A stretch of DNA of 27,372 nucleotides from an uncultured Vogesella sp. (GTDB lineage: Bacteria; Pseudomonadota; Gammaproteobacteria; Burkholderiales; Chromobacteriaceae): positions 1-27,372 of the forward strand of contig CAMLGD010000014.1 in NCBI GenBank assembly GCA_946479405.1, read 5' to 3'. Of the stretch, positions 8,023 to 16,483 are shown one piece after another (position 1 is the first letter of the stretch; every line of letters begins with the position of its first letter). The notes under the pieces are model-generated. The model was not told the DNA's origin. It was given only the letters and a program-made list of their open reading frames with translations, and did not search any database. The position numbers were made by a program, and so were the translations under genes.

Positions 8023-8107
8023 GCCCGGGTGGCGAAATTGGTAGACGCAGGGGACTCAAAATCCCCCGCCGCAAGGTGTGCCGGTTCGAGTCCGGCCCCG
8101 GGCACCA
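8023..8107 (+). tRNA. tRNA-Leu (anticodon CAA)
   Basis: The 85-base class II tRNA has acceptor stem GCCCGGG (8023-8029) pairing with CCCGGGC (8097-8103), discriminator A and an encoded CCA end (8105-8107). The anticodon stem GGGGA/TCCCC encloses loop CTCAAAA with anticodon CAA at 8057-8059. A long variable arm (CCGCCGCAAGGTGT region) and the T-arm GGTTCGAGTCC follow. It reads UUG codons. Confidence 0.97.
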
Positions 8108-8140
8108 CACGAAAAGTCATTAGCGTCCAAGGACGTACAG

Positions 8141-8174
8141 AAACCCGCACAGCGCAAGGCTCTGCGGGTTTTTT
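8141..8174. terminator. Terminator after tRNA-Leu, possibly bidirectional
   Basis: AACCCGCA (8142-8149) pairs with TGCGGGTT (8163-8170), with an inner AGC/GCT stem and a GCAAG loop, followed by a T run to 8174. AAACCC on the left gives some T-rich character in reverse, so it may also end the convergent lipoprotein gene at 8195. Confidence 0.88.
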
Positions 8175-8194
8175 GTCGTCCGGGCAAACCGCGT

Positions 8195-8860
8195 TTACTT
8201 GGCGGCTTCGGCGACGAAGATTTCCACCCGGCGGTTGGCCGCACGGCCAGCTGGCGTGTTGTTGTCGGCAACCGGTTCGCGCGCGCCACGGCCTTCGATG
8301 GCGATGCGGTTCATGGCCACGCCGCGCTGTACCAGATAGTCGCGCGTCGCCTTGGCGCGGTTGAGTGATAGTGGGTTGTTGATGGCATCACTACCAGTGT
8401 TGTCGGTATGGCCGATGATGCGCACGGTGGTGACCGGGTTCTGTTGCAGGCTGCTGGCAAAGCTGTCCAGCACCGGGCGCAGATTGGCTTTGATGTCATA
8501 GCGGCCGCTGTCGAAGGATACATCGCTGGGGATGTTCAGCTTCAGCTGGTTATCGCTGGTCTGGCTCACGCTGACGCCGGTACCTTTCGATGCCTGCTCC
8601 ATGGCTTCCTTCTGTTTCTGCATGTGTTGCGACCATAGATAACCGCCGCCGGCGCCGATGGCGGCGCCCAGTACGGCACCGGTGGCGGCACTGCGGCCAG
8701 TGTGGCCGCCGGCGGTGGCTGCCCCCAGTACTGCGCCGATGCCGGCGCCGATGGCTGCACCGGTACCAGTGGTGCGCTGGGTTTCGTTCATATTGGCACA
8801 ACCGGACAGGCTGCCGAGCGTGACGGTAAGCAGCAGCACACTGGAAATGACTTGTTTCAT
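8195..8860 (-). CDS. OmpA-family outer-membrane lipoprotein (YiaD-like)
   Basis: The 221-residue precursor has lipobox LSGC (Cys21). A glycine-zipper region follows (about 32-75, repeated GAAIGAG/GAVLGAA units) that probably inserts in or packs against a membrane. The C-terminal OmpA peptidoglycan-binding domain (about 105-215) contains GHTDNTGS, LSLNRAKATRDYL and the closing GRAANRRVEI. Length and order match E. coli YiaD. It should tether the outer membrane to peptidoglycan. GAGG lies upstream of the ATG. It is convergent with the tRNA and divergent from the TatD-family gene. Confidence 0.92.
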   Translation of the reverse strand: MKQVISSVLLLTVTLGSLSGCANMNETQRTTGTGAAIGAGIGAVLGAATAGGHTGRSAATGAVLGAAIGAGGGYLWSQHMQKQKEAMEQASKGTGVSVSQTSDNQLKLNIPSDVSFDSGRYDIKANLRPVLDSFASSLQQNPVTTVRIIGHTDNTGSDAINNPLSLNRAKATRDYLVQRGVAMNRIAIEGRGAREPVADNNTPAGRAANRRVEIFVAEAAK

Positions 8861-9121
8861 GATGACCTCGACTCCTTGAATAACATGGTGCGACCTGTGG
8901 CTCCGTATTGATGGCCGCTACAGCGGCCAGGCGAGCGCTGGCGCCGATGCTGCGACATGACGTGCCTGTCGCCACTCTCCTTCAGCGTAGTCGTTTATGG
9001 CAAAGTTGCGCCCCCGGCGCAGAACGTAACCGCGCTTGTCAGTGCTGGGTGATCGGGCTGGTATTCACCGCCGTCTGCCGCTACTTTCCAGAGATCAAGT
9101 ACCCGTCTTAATCGAGCTACC
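8861..9121. other. Intergenic region between the divergent lipoprotein and TatD-family genes
   Basis: This 261-bp stretch has no convincing coding sequence. It holds a small inverted repeat, TGGCCGC (8912-8918) and GCGGCCA (8923-8929). There is also a possible -35 TTGTCA (9036-9041) on the plus strand without a good -10 at the right distance. I cannot assign promoters for either gene with confidence. Confidence 0.5.
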
Positions 9122-9880
9122 ATGTTCATCGATACCCATCTCCACCTGGATGCCGAGGAGTTTGCCCCGGATCGCACGACGCTGTGGCGCGCGGCGCAGG
9201 CTGCAGGCGTGCAGCAGGCGATTGTGCCGGCGGTGGCTGCGGCCAACTTCGAGGCGGTGCGGGCCATGCGGCAGCAGTTTGGCGTGGCGGTTGCCTATGG
9301 TTTGCACCCGATGTACCTGGCGCAGCATCAAGATGAACACCTGGAACTCTTGGCCGACTATCTGGGGCGAGAGCGGCCGGTGGCGGTGGGGGAGTGCGGG
9401 CTGGATCTGTTTGTACCCGGGCTGGACCCCTTGCGCCAGCAAGCGTTGTTGCTGGCGCAGCTCAAGCTGGCGCGGCGTTTTGAGCTGCCGGTGATCCTGC
9501 ATGTGCGTCGCGCGGTGGACCAGGTATTGAAGTGTCTGCGGCAGGTGCGGGTGCGCGGTGGTGTGGCGCATGCCTTTAATGGCAGCGAGCAGCAGGCACA
9601 GGCGTTTATCCAGTTGGGTTTTTGCCTGGGTTTTGGTGGCGCGATGACGTATCAAGGCTCGCAGCGCATCCGCCGTCTGGCGGCCAACCTGCCGCTGTCG
9701 GCCATCGTGCTGGAAACCGATGGCCCGGACATTCCGCCGGAGTGGGCGCAGGGGCAGCCCAACCGGCCGGATAACCTGCCGCGTATTGCTGCGGTACTGG
9801 CCGCCCTGCGCGAGATGCCGCTGGAAGAGTTGGCGGCGGCAACATCGGCCAACGCGCGGCGTACTTTCATTGGCTTGTAA
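9122..9880 (+). CDS. TatD-family metal-dependent hydrolase (YjjV-like)
   Basis: The 252-residue protein has all the TatD metal-site motifs: DTHLHLD at the N-terminus, YGLHP (His at about 61), VGECGLD with the bridging Glu, ILHVRRA, AHAFNGS and ETDGPD. Members are metal-dependent 3'-5' exonucleases or phosphoesterases, and the exact substrate here is unknown. The GECGLD and HAFNGS wording is closer to the YjjV branch than to TatD itself. The gene is 68 bases upstream of the chemoreceptor with no terminator between, so they may be co-transcribed. Confidence 0.93.
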   Translation: MFIDTHLHLDAEEFAPDRTTLWRAAQAAGVQQAIVPAVAAANFEAVRAMRQQFGVAVAYGLHPMYLAQHQDEHLELLADYLGRERPVAVGECGLDLFVPGLDPLRQQALLLAQLKLARRFELPVILHVRRAVDQVLKCLRQVRVRGGVAHAFNGSEQQAQAFIQLGFCLGFGGAMTYQGSQRIRRLAANLPLSAIVLETDGPDIPPEWAQGQPNRPDNLPRIAAVLAALREMPLEELAAATSANARRTFIGL

Positions 9881-9948
9881 CATTCGGCGCGCAAAATTGC
9901 GGCATGCTGGCCACCGGGCTAGCCTGCATCGCAAGAACGGGAGCCGAT

Positions 9949-11580
9949 ATGTTCAAGAATATGCAATTCTCCACCCGCATCATTGCCGGTTTCGTTGTGC
10001 TGTTGTTGGGGTTGCTGCTGGTGGCCGGCAGCGGGGTCAGCGCGCTGCGGTTGGCTGGCGGCAGCTTGCAGGTATTGGTGGAAGGCCGTTTGCAGTTCAG
10101 TAACGAGATTCAGTCGCTGCGCGCGGAGATGGGCAATCTGCGTCGTTATGAGAAGGATGCCTTCATCAATCTGGGCGATGCCGCCAAGCGCAGCGATTAC
10201 ATCCGCAAGTGGAATGGCAGCCTTGGCAAGGCGCGCGAGCATCTGCAGGTGGCGGACAAGCTGGCAGATGACGGCAGCCGCACGCATATGCAGGCGTTGC
10301 AGCAGGCGTTGGGCAGCTATGAGCAGGGCTTTAACACGGTGGCGGCGCAGATTGCGGCCGGTGCGTTGCTTACCACGCAGGATGCCAACCAGGCGATGGA
10401 GCCGTTCAAGCCGGCCATCCACAGCATGGAGGGCAGCACCAAAGAGCTGGTGGCGCAGGCGATGGCTGCTGCCCAGGTGGAAGAGCAGGCGGTAACCGCC
10501 AGCATTGTGCAGTCCAACCGCGTGCTGCTGGGCGTGGCGGTGCTGGCGTTGCTGCTGGGTTGTCTGTTTGCCGTGCAGATTGTGCTGTCGGTGCGTCGCC
10601 CGCTGCAGGCCATTACTGGCACGGTGGAGGCGCTGGCGAGCAGCCGCAACCTGACCTTGCAGCTGCCGGATTATGGCCGCAACGAGATCGGGCGCGTGGC
10701 GCAGGCACTGAATGTGCTGGTGCTGTCAGTGCGCGAGCTGATTGCCGAGTCGCACCAGCATTCCGGGCGCCTGGTTGGCGCGGCCGAGCAGCTGTCGGCA
10801 GTGTCCACTGATATTTCCGGCGCGGCGGCCAACCAGTCGCAAGCCGCTGCGGCCAGCGCTGCGGCCATCGAGCAGCTGACGGTCAGCGTCACGGTGATGG
10901 CGGACAACGCCGAGGGTGTGGAGCAGCAGGCGCACGCGGCAGCCGGCGCCGCCGAGCAGGGGGCTGCACTGGCCGGAACGGCGGCCGGACAGATCCAGCG
11001 CATTGCGCACAGCATTAGCCATACCGGCGGTGCCATCGACAGCCTGAACCTGCGCTCCAGCGAAATCGGCAATATCGTCGGGGTGATCCGCGATATCGCA
11101 GACCAGACCAACTTGCTGGCGTTGAATGCCGCGATTGAAGCGGCGCGCGCCGGCGAAACCGGCCGTGGTTTTGCCGTGGTGGCGGATGAGGTGCGCAAAC
11201 TGGCAGAACGTACCAGTCAGGCGACAGCCGAGATTGCCCAGCGCATTCAGGGGGTGCAGGACGATACCCGCACCGCACATGTCGCCATGCAGCAGGCGGG
11301 TGAGCTGGTGGCGGCCGGGGTGGCAGATACCGACCGTGTGGCGTTGGCCCTGCAGCAAATCATGACTACGTCGCTGGATTCGGTACACAAGGTGGCAGAG
11401 ATGGTGGCAGCGGTACGCGAACAGGGCGTGGCCAGCCAGGACATCGCGCGCAGCATGGAGCAGATTGCGCAGATGAACGATAGAACCAGCCTGGCGGTGC
11501 AGCAGGCGGCAACGTTGGCCGCAGACTTGCAGCAGCAGGCGGGCGAGCTGGATGGCAGCATCACTCGCTTCACGGTGTGA
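9949..11580 (+). CDS. Methyl-accepting chemotaxis protein
   Basis: The start at 9949 (ribosome site GGGAG) gives 543 residues. TM1 is at about 10-32. A helical periplasmic domain of four-helix-bundle type follows (about 33-190, with [21 protein letters not shown]). TM2 is at about 192-214, then HAMP (215-266). The cytoplasmic signalling domain has the highly conserved hairpin tip [21 protein letters not shown] (split here as [12 protein letters not shown] and IEAARAGE, about 383-403) and then [18 protein letters not shown]. It should signal through CheA/CheW, which are not in the window. The ligand cannot be predicted. No C-terminal CheR-binding pentapeptide is seen; the protein ends in RFTV. 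Confidence 0.95.
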   Translation: MFKNMQFSTRIIAGFVVLLLGLLLVAGSGVSALRLAGGSLQVLVEGRLQFSNEIQSLRAEMGNLRRYEKDAFINLGDAAKRSDYIRKWNGSLGKAREHLQVADKLADDGSRTHMQALQQALGSYEQGFNTVAAQIAAGALLTTQDANQAMEPFKPAIHSMEGSTKELVAQAMAAAQVEEQAVTASIVQSNRVLLGVAVLALLLGCLFAVQIVLSVRRPLQAITGTVEALASSRNLTLQLPDYGRNEIGRVAQALNVLVLSVRELIAESHQHSGRLVGAAEQLSAVSTDISGAAANQSQAAAASAAAIEQLTVSVTVMADNAEGVEQQAHAAAGAAEQGAALAGTAAGQIQRIAHSISHTGGAIDSLNLRSSEIGNIVGVIRDIADQTNLLALNAAIEAARAGETGRGFAVVADEVRKLAERTSQATAEIAQRIQGVQDDTRTAHVAMQQAGELVAAGVADTDRVALALQQIMTTSLDSVHKVAEMVAAVREQGVASQDIARSMEQIAQMNDRTSLAVQQAATLAADLQQQAGELDGSITRFTV

Positions 11581-11602
11581 ATTCGCCATTTCCATTGCAA
11601 AA

Positions 11603-11631
11603 AAAATGGCCGGTCAATGACCGGCCATTTT
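11603..11631. terminator. Bidirectional terminator between the chemoreceptor and the TolC-OmpA gene
   Basis: AAAATGGCCGGT (11603-11614) pairs with ACCGGCCATTTT (11620-11631) around loop CAATG. An A run on the left and T-rich sequence on the right let it serve both convergent genes. Confidence 0.9.
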
Positions 11632-11647
11632 GTTATTTCCCTGGTGC

Positions 11648-13510
11648 TTAGTTAGTTGGCGCTACCGGCTTTTTCGCTTTCTTCAGCGGTTTTTTCACTG
11701 GCAGCGGTGCCGCCGGGGCCGAATTGTCCTGAATCACCACGACAACGCGGCGGTGGGTCGGGTCGGTCGGTGCCAGGTTCGGCAACAGGCGGGTACTGCC
11801 GTAGCCCTGGTTGTCCAGACGGCTGGCCGGAATACCTTTGCCTTGCAGGTAGTCACGCACGGCCTGGGCACGACGCTTGGACAGGTCCAGGTTGTGGTTG
11901 AAGTTGCCGGTGGTATCGGTATGGCCTTCCACGCGGAAGTTCTTGTTGGCCAGTTCCGGCATATTCAGGGTGGTGACCAGCTGGTCTAGCGCCGGGATGC
12001 TTTCCGGGCGCAGCTTGGCGGAATCCAGGTCGAACTGTACCTGCACGCGCACGGTGACATCACGCTCGATCGGCTGCGGCGTGGTCTTGGCCACGATAGG
12101 CGCGGTGCTGGCGCCGACTTTGTTTTTGTCGAACGCTATCGGCGCGGTGTAGTCAGTGGCGCAGCTCGGGTAGGTCAGATCATCGGCGCGGGCCAGCGAG
12201 CTGTCCTGCGGCTGGATCTGCAGCGCTTCCAGCAGACGGCCGGATTCACCCAGCACGCGGTAGGTTGCCAGCTGCTGGTTCAGTTCGCCGTTGATCTGCT
12301 CGCGACGGGCATCGAACAGTTCGTTCTCGCTATCCAGCAAGTCCAGCAGGGTACGCTGGCCGATATCGAACTGGCTGCGATAGGCATCGCGGGCCTTCTC
12401 GGTGGACAGTGCGTGTTGACGCAGGGCCTCCAGCTGGCTGCTGATCTTCATCACATCGTTGTGGGCGATGCTGACTTGCTGACGCATGTCGCGGCAAGCC
12501 TTGATGCCCATCGCCTCGGCTTCCCCTTTACGCTCGGTGGCGGCCAGCAGGCGGGCGCGGTCGGCACCGCCACGGAACAGGTTCATGCTGACCACCAGCT
12601 CAACCGCGGTATCGCGGTAGTTGTTGTCGGTCGCCTGGTAGTTTTCGGTGTTGGTATGCGTGGCGCGCAGATCCAGCTTCGGCGAGAACGCGCCTTTGCG
12701 GACGTTGATGTCGTGTTCGGAAGCGCGGTAGAACGAACGCGCGGCCAACAGGCTCGGGTTGCTCTTGTCTGCCAGCGGCATCAGGTCGGCGCTGCTCGGC
12801 ACCAGGTTCAGGTCCAGTGCCGGCAGGGTCAGCTCGGCCGGCGGTTCCTGACCCATGATGCGGGCGTAGCGGGCCTTCACATCATGCAGGTTGGACATTT
12901 CGTTGATCAGGTTGGATTCCGCCAGGCTCAGGCGGCCGTTGATCTGCTCCAAATCCACGCGGCGGCCAACCCCTTGCGATACCCGTTGCAGGATTTGTTC
13001 GTAAATGCCTTTGTGAACGGCATAATTCTGCTCGGCGATCTCGACCAGCTTGCTATAACGCACTACGTCGATGAACGCGCGCACCGATTCCAGGCTCTGC
13101 GTTTCGGCGGCAGCCAGGTATTCGAAGTAGCGGGCGCGGGCGGTATAGTCCAGCTGCTTGAGCTGGTTAACTGTCTGGAAGCCGGTGAACAGGTTCTGGT
13201 TCAGGGTCGCGGCATAGCCGTGACGGGTGAACTTGCTGTCGGTAGCGGTGGTGCTGTTGATCGGATCGCGCAGGTGTTCGCGGCCAACGGTGTAGCTCAG
13301 GTCGACGGTGGGGAAGAACTCAGCACGTACGATGCCTTTTTCTTCGGCACTGGCGCGGAAGTTGTACCACTTCATCCCGACTTCCGGGTTATCTTTCACG
13401 GTTTGAATGACGGCGTCTTTGAGTTCGAGGCCGTGCGACAGCGCGGGAACGGCCATGGCGAACAATGCCATCAGCGTGTATCCATTCAGATATTTACGAC
13501 GAAAGTTCAT
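11648..13510 (-). CDS. TolC-family outer-membrane channel fused to an OmpA peptidoglycan-binding domain (LapE-like)
   Basis: The uninterrupted 620-residue protein starts with a signal peptide (cleavage near ALS-HG, residue 26). Residues 27-435 form a TolC/AggA/LapE-type outer-membrane efflux domain: paired repeats with LKDAVIQTVKDNPEV, SYTVGREHL, LFTGFQT, FSPKLDLRAT, MNLFRGG and FDIGQRTLLDLLDSENELF. A linker (436-484) leads to an OmpA-like domain (485-594) with VQFDLDSAKLRPES, VEGHTDTTGN, LDLSKRRAQAVRDYL and DPTHRRVVVVI. A Lys/Pro-rich tail closes the protein. In related adhesin loci, such as bpf of Shewanella, the TolC and OmpA parts are, from memory, separate genes. The divergent lapG-lapD pair and the adhesin at the window start imply export of the adhesin. 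GAGGC precedes the ATG. Confidence 0.92.
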   Translation of the reverse strand: MNFRRKYLNGYTLMALFAMAVPALSHGLELKDAVIQTVKDNPEVGMKWYNFRASAEEKGIVRAEFFPTVDLSYTVGREHLRDPINSTTATDSKFTRHGYAATLNQNLFTGFQTVNQLKQLDYTARARYFEYLAAAETQSLESVRAFIDVVRYSKLVEIAEQNYAVHKGIYEQILQRVSQGVGRRVDLEQINGRLSLAESNLINEMSNLHDVKARYARIMGQEPPAELTLPALDLNLVPSSADLMPLADKSNPSLLAARSFYRASEHDINVRKGAFSPKLDLRATHTNTENYQATDNNYRDTAVELVVSMNLFRGGADRARLLAATERKGEAEAMGIKACRDMRQQVSIAHNDVMKISSQLEALRQHALSTEKARDAYRSQFDIGQRTLLDLLDSENELFDARREQINGELNQQLATYRVLGESGRLLEALQIQPQDSSLARADDLTYPSCATDYTAPIAFDKNKVGASTAPIVAKTTPQPIERDVTVRVQVQFDLDSAKLRPESIPALDQLVTTLNMPELANKNFRVEGHTDTTGNFNHNLDLSKRRAQAVRDYLQGKGIPASRLDNQGYGSTRLLPNLAPTDPTHRRVVVVIQDNSAPAAPLPVKKPLKKAKKPVAPTN

Positions 13511-13584
13511 GATAGCCTCACATATGCCTAGAAATTGTAAACTGTTTGGTTCGAACTATTTTAAATGATAGCTATAGTATAGGA

Positions 13585-13613
13585 ATTTTCGGAACTGCAT
13601 ATTGCAGTGTCAA
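13585..13613 (-). promoter_or_regulatory. Candidate promoter of the TolC-OmpA gene with a palindrome in its spacer
   Basis: On the minus strand a perfect TTGACA (13613-13608) is followed, 17 bases on, by GAAAAT (13590-13585, four of six matches). Nearly the whole spacer is filled by the palindrome ACTGCA-TAT-TGCAGT (13594-13608). A regulator bound there would block this promoter. The surrounding 160 bp are clearly AT-richer than the genes. Confidence 0.4.
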
Positions 13614-13673
13614 GTAAAAAGATAAAACGCTGTGGTTGCAGGACAGTGTTTTGCTCAGTGGGCCGTGACCTGT

Positions 13674-14381
13674 ATGGTTGGTATAGAAGCTTTCGCGAAG
13701 TTTGCGCGGCCTTTCATGCAAGGCAGATGGCGACTGTGGTTGCTGGCATCTGTCTGTAGTGCGCTGTTGCTGCTTGCCAGCCTGGTGGTGGCCAGTGTGA
13801 CGGCCGATCGGGCGCAGCAGTTGTACGGGCCGCAAGTGTTGCGTATTTACCGCGACTGGCAGCAGCTGGTGCTGCGCCTGGGCAAGGAAAGCAGCGACGA
13901 GGTGAAGGTGCGTGAGGTGAACCAGTTCTTCAATCAGCGCCTGCACTACATGGAAGACATCGAGCTGTGGAAGCAGGTGGACTACTGGGCTACTCCGCTG
14001 GAATCCATGAGCAAGGGCTCCGGCGACTGCGAAGACTATGCCTTTGCCAAGTACTTTACCCTGCGTGAGTTGGGGGTGGCACCGCAGAAGCTGCGCATGA
14101 TTTACGTTAAGGCGCGTATCGGCGGCCCGGGCAGCACCATCACCCAGGCGCACATGGTGCTGGCCTACTATCCGGCGCCGACGGTAGAGCCAATGGTGCT
14201 GGACAGCTTGATCAGCAGCATCATGCCGGCATCACAACGTAGCGACCTGCAACCGGTTTTCAGTTTCAATGGCGATGGCATCTGGGTGGGAGGGGGTAGT
14301 GCGCCCAATGCCAGTGTCGACCGGCTTACCCGCTGGCGGCAGTTGATAGACAAAATGAAAGCCGAAGGCTTTATCAATTGA
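13674..14381 (+). CDS. lapG: LapG-type periplasmic cysteine protease (BTLCP family)
   Basis: The start at 13674 gives 235 residues; a GTG at 13632 and an ATG at 13716 are alternatives, and none has a strong ribosome site. A hydrophobic segment (about 21-40) directs export. The catalytic triad of bacterial transglutaminase-like cysteine proteinases is present: Cys119 in GDCEDYA, His160 in AHMVLAYY and Asp177 in VLDSL. The acidic residues around the Cys match the calcium site known in LapG. LapG cuts the N-terminal retention module of LapA-type adhesins and releases them unless held by LapD. The stop codon lies just before lapD, which favours co-expression. Confidence 0.94.
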   Translation: MVGIEAFAKFARPFMQGRWRLWLLASVCSALLLLASLVVASVTADRAQQLYGPQVLRIYRDWQQLVLRLGKESSDEVKVREVNQFFNQRLHYMEDIELWKQVDYWATPLESMSKGSGDCEDYAFAKYFTLRELGVAPQKLRMIYVKARIGGPGSTITQAHMVLAYYPAPTVEPMVLDSLISSIMPASQRSDLQPVFSFNGDGIWVGGGSAPNASVDRLTRWRQLIDKMKAEGFIN

Positions 14382-14392
14382 GAGCGGCTAGG

Positions 14393-16306
14393 ATGAAACG
14401 CGTTTCCCTGATTCAACAGCTGTGGTTTCTGGTGGTGGCCGCCGTGGTACTGGCCGCTGCCGGCAGCCTGGCGGCCAACCTGTACAACGCCCGCAACTAT
14501 CTGGAGCAGCAACTGGCCGCGCAGAGCGCGGATGCGGCCAACTCGCTGGCGCTGCTGATCACGCAGAACCATGCCGACAAGGCGATGGGGGAAACGCTGG
14601 TCAATGCGGCCTTCGACCAGGGGCACTTCCGCAGCATCACCTGGCTGGATGCCGCCGGCAAGCCCACGGTGCAGCGTATCAATGCCGCACAATTCGGTGG
14701 TGCGCCGCAGTGGTTCCGCCAGATATTCCCGCTGAGCAGTACGCCGGCGCGGGCGATGGTGAGCAGCGGCTGGATGCAGGCCGGGGTGGTCGAGGTGGAG
14801 AGCGAGGCCGGCTACGCCTATGCCTCGCTGTGGCAGGGGGCGCTTACCGTATCGTTCTGGGTGGCCATCGCCGGCATCGTGGTGGGGCTGATCGGCTCGC
14901 TGGGTGTCGGCACCATCCGCCGCCAGTTGCTGGCGGTGGTCGATCAGGCCAAGGCCATTACCCAGCGCCGCTTTGTCACTATCCCCGAGCCGGATGGCCC
15001 GGAGATGGGGCGGCTGGCGCAGGCCATGAATGCCATGGTCACCCGCGTGAAGGCGATGTTCGAAGAAGAAGCCAGCCGCCTGGAGGAGATGCGCCAGCAA
15101 ATCAACTTTGACAAGGTGACGGCGCTGGCCAATCGCGAGTATTTCATGGGCCGCCTGGGTACCACGCTGGGTGAGCAGGATGTGGCGCAGGAGGTGCTGG
15201 TGCTGATGCGCATCAGTGCGCTGGCGGAGCTTAACGCTCACATGGGGCGGCCGCTGACCGATGAAATGCTGGCCCAGTTCGGCCGTAGCCTGCGTAATAG
15301 CCAGCGTTTTGGCGATGACAGCCTGGCGGCGCGCCTGAATGGTGCCGATTTCGCCTTGTTGGCACAGCAAAGCCATTTCGATGCCGACAAGGTGGCGGTA
15401 CTGCACGACGAGTTGGCCGCCTTGCTGAGCAGTTTTGCCGGCGAAGCGGTGGTGCTGGCCATGGCCGCCACCGACTTGCGGCAGGGCGACTCCATCCGCG
15501 ATGTGATGTCGCGGCTGGATGCCGCGTTGGCGCTGGCCGAGGTTAATGGTGGCTCCCGGGTGGAAGTCGCCGGCAGTAATGTCAACAAACCGCCGGCGCT
15601 GACCGCCGAGCGCTGGGGCGCGTTGCTGGATCAGGCGCTGGCAGGTAGTGAGTTCAAACTGGTGCGCTTTGCGGTGCGCAACGCTCACGGTGGCTTGCTG
15701 CATGAAGAGGCACCCTTGCGCTTGAAGCAGGGTGAAGACTGGCTACCGGCTGGGCAGTTCCTGCCGATGGCGATCCGCACCCGTCGCGTGGCGGCGCTCG
15801 ACCTGGCCGCGGTGGGGCTGGCCCTGACGCAGCTGGCGGCCGATCCGGCCTGCCCAGGGCTGGGGGTGAACCTGGCGGCGGAGTCGCTGGACGACGATGG
15901 TTTTGTGGCGCAGCTGGCGGCGCTGGTGCGCAACCAGCGCCCGGCCGCCGCCCGGTTGTGGCTGGAAATGGCTGAAGCCGGTGTGGCGCCGCGTTTCGAA
16001 CGCTTTCGCACCTTGTGCCTGGCGCTGGAAGAACTGCCGTGCAAGATCGGCGTCGAGCACTTTGGCCGCCAGTTCAGCCTGATCGGCCAGCTGCACGACT
16101 TGGGTATCGACTACCTGAAGGTGGATGGCAGCTTTGTGCAGCAGATCGAGCAGCACAACGGCAACCAGACCTTCCTCAAGGGGGTGTGCAACATCGCGCA
16201 CAATATCGGTCTGGGCGTGGTGGCCGAAGGCGTGAAGACCGAGCAGGAGGCCAGCATGTTGTTCGCGCTGGGTTTCGACGGTATCACCGGGCCGGGTGTG
16301 AAGTAG
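14393..16306 (+). CDS. lapD: LapD-type c-di-GMP receptor with degenerate GGDEF and EAL domains
   Basis: The start at ATG 14393 gives 637 residues; a TTG at 14378 would overlap lapG. TM1 is at 10-30, the periplasmic LapD/MoxY-type output domain at 31-150, TM2 at 151-172, HAMP at 173-226, GGDEF-like at 236-395 and EAL-like at 404-637. Both enzyme domains look inactive. The GGDEF position reads NGADF (316-320). The EAL motif reads EAP (439-441), the metal-binding DD is replaced by EH in VEHFG (554-558), and the QG motif reads TGPG. K576 and E612 remain. This is the LapD pattern: c-di-GMP binds the EAL-like domain, and the periplasmic domain then sequesters LapG so that the adhesin stays on the cell. 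Confidence 0.94.
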   Translation: MKRVSLIQQLWFLVVAAVVLAAAGSLAANLYNARNYLEQQLAAQSADAANSLALLITQNHADKAMGETLVNAAFDQGHFRSITWLDAAGKPTVQRINAAQFGGAPQWFRQIFPLSSTPARAMVSSGWMQAGVVEVESEAGYAYASLWQGALTVSFWVAIAGIVVGLIGSLGVGTIRRQLLAVVDQAKAITQRRFVTIPEPDGPEMGRLAQAMNAMVTRVKAMFEEEASRLEEMRQQINFDKVTALANREYFMGRLGTTLGEQDVAQEVLVLMRISALAELNAHMGRPLTDEMLAQFGRSLRNSQRFGDDSLAARLNGADFALLAQQSHFDADKVAVLHDELAALLSSFAGEAVVLAMAATDLRQGDSIRDVMSRLDAALALAEVNGGSRVEVAGSNVNKPPALTAERWGALLDQALAGSEFKLVRFAVRNAHGGLLHEEAPLRLKQGEDWLPAGQFLPMAIRTRRVAALDLAAVGLALTQLAADPACPGLGVNLAAESLDDDGFVAQLAALVRNQRPAAARLWLEMAEAGVAPRFERFRTLCLALEELPCKIGVEHFGRQFSLIGQLHDLGIDYLKVDGSFVQQIEQHNGNQTFLKGVCNIAHNIGLGVVAEGVKTEQEASMLFALGFDGITGPGVK

Positions 16307-16326
16307 CCGCTGCCGGTGGAGAGAAC

Positions 16327-16354
16327 AAGGGCTGCCTGCGGGCCGCCCTTTTTT
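16327..16354 (+). terminator. Terminator of lapG-lapD
   Basis: AAGGGC-T-GCC (16327-16336) pairs with GGC-C-GCCCTT (16341-16350) around loop TGCG with one mismatch, followed by a T run. It lies about 20 bases after the lapD stop. Confidence 0.82.
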
Positions 16355-16366
16355 ATTGTCTGTGCC

Positions 16367-16392
16367 GGTTGGCCAGCGTGCGGCCAACCTTG
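16367..16392 (-). repeat. Extended copy CAAGGTTGGCCGCA in an imperfect inverted pair
   Basis: The exact 14-base copy on the minus strand is 16379-16392. A partial plus-strand copy GGTTGGCC (16367-16374) faces it across AGCGTGC, so a stem of eight pairs can form. It lies between lapD and the Tim44-domain gene. Confidence 0.75.
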
Positions 16393-16436
16393 TCGTCCTC
16401 TGTGCCTTGGCCGCAGCCACCACCGCGCGGACGGGC

Positions 16437-16463
16437 AAATAAAAAGGCGCCCGCAGGCGCCTT
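16437..16463 (-). terminator. Terminator of the Tim44-domain gene
   Basis: Read on the minus strand, AAGGCGCC (16463-16456), loop TGCG and GGCGCCTT (16451-16444) are followed by TTTATTT. It is about 20 bases downstream of the stop codon at 16484. Confidence 0.88.
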
Positions 16464-16483
16464 GGTCAGCATGTTTGTTGCAG

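Noticed and set aside
8912..8929. Inverted repeat as a terminator or operator
   Set aside because: It is seven pairs with a four-base loop, no T run and no clear promoter nearby. The evidence is too weak to assign a role.
9904..9948. Upstream in-frame start for the chemoreceptor
   Set aside because: It would add 15 residues before the membrane helix. The ATG at 9949 has the GGGAG ribosome site.
14168..15703. Antisense open frame across the lapG end and lapD
   Set aside because: It is a shadow of lapD. The translation is His/Gln/Arg-rich with no domain signature.
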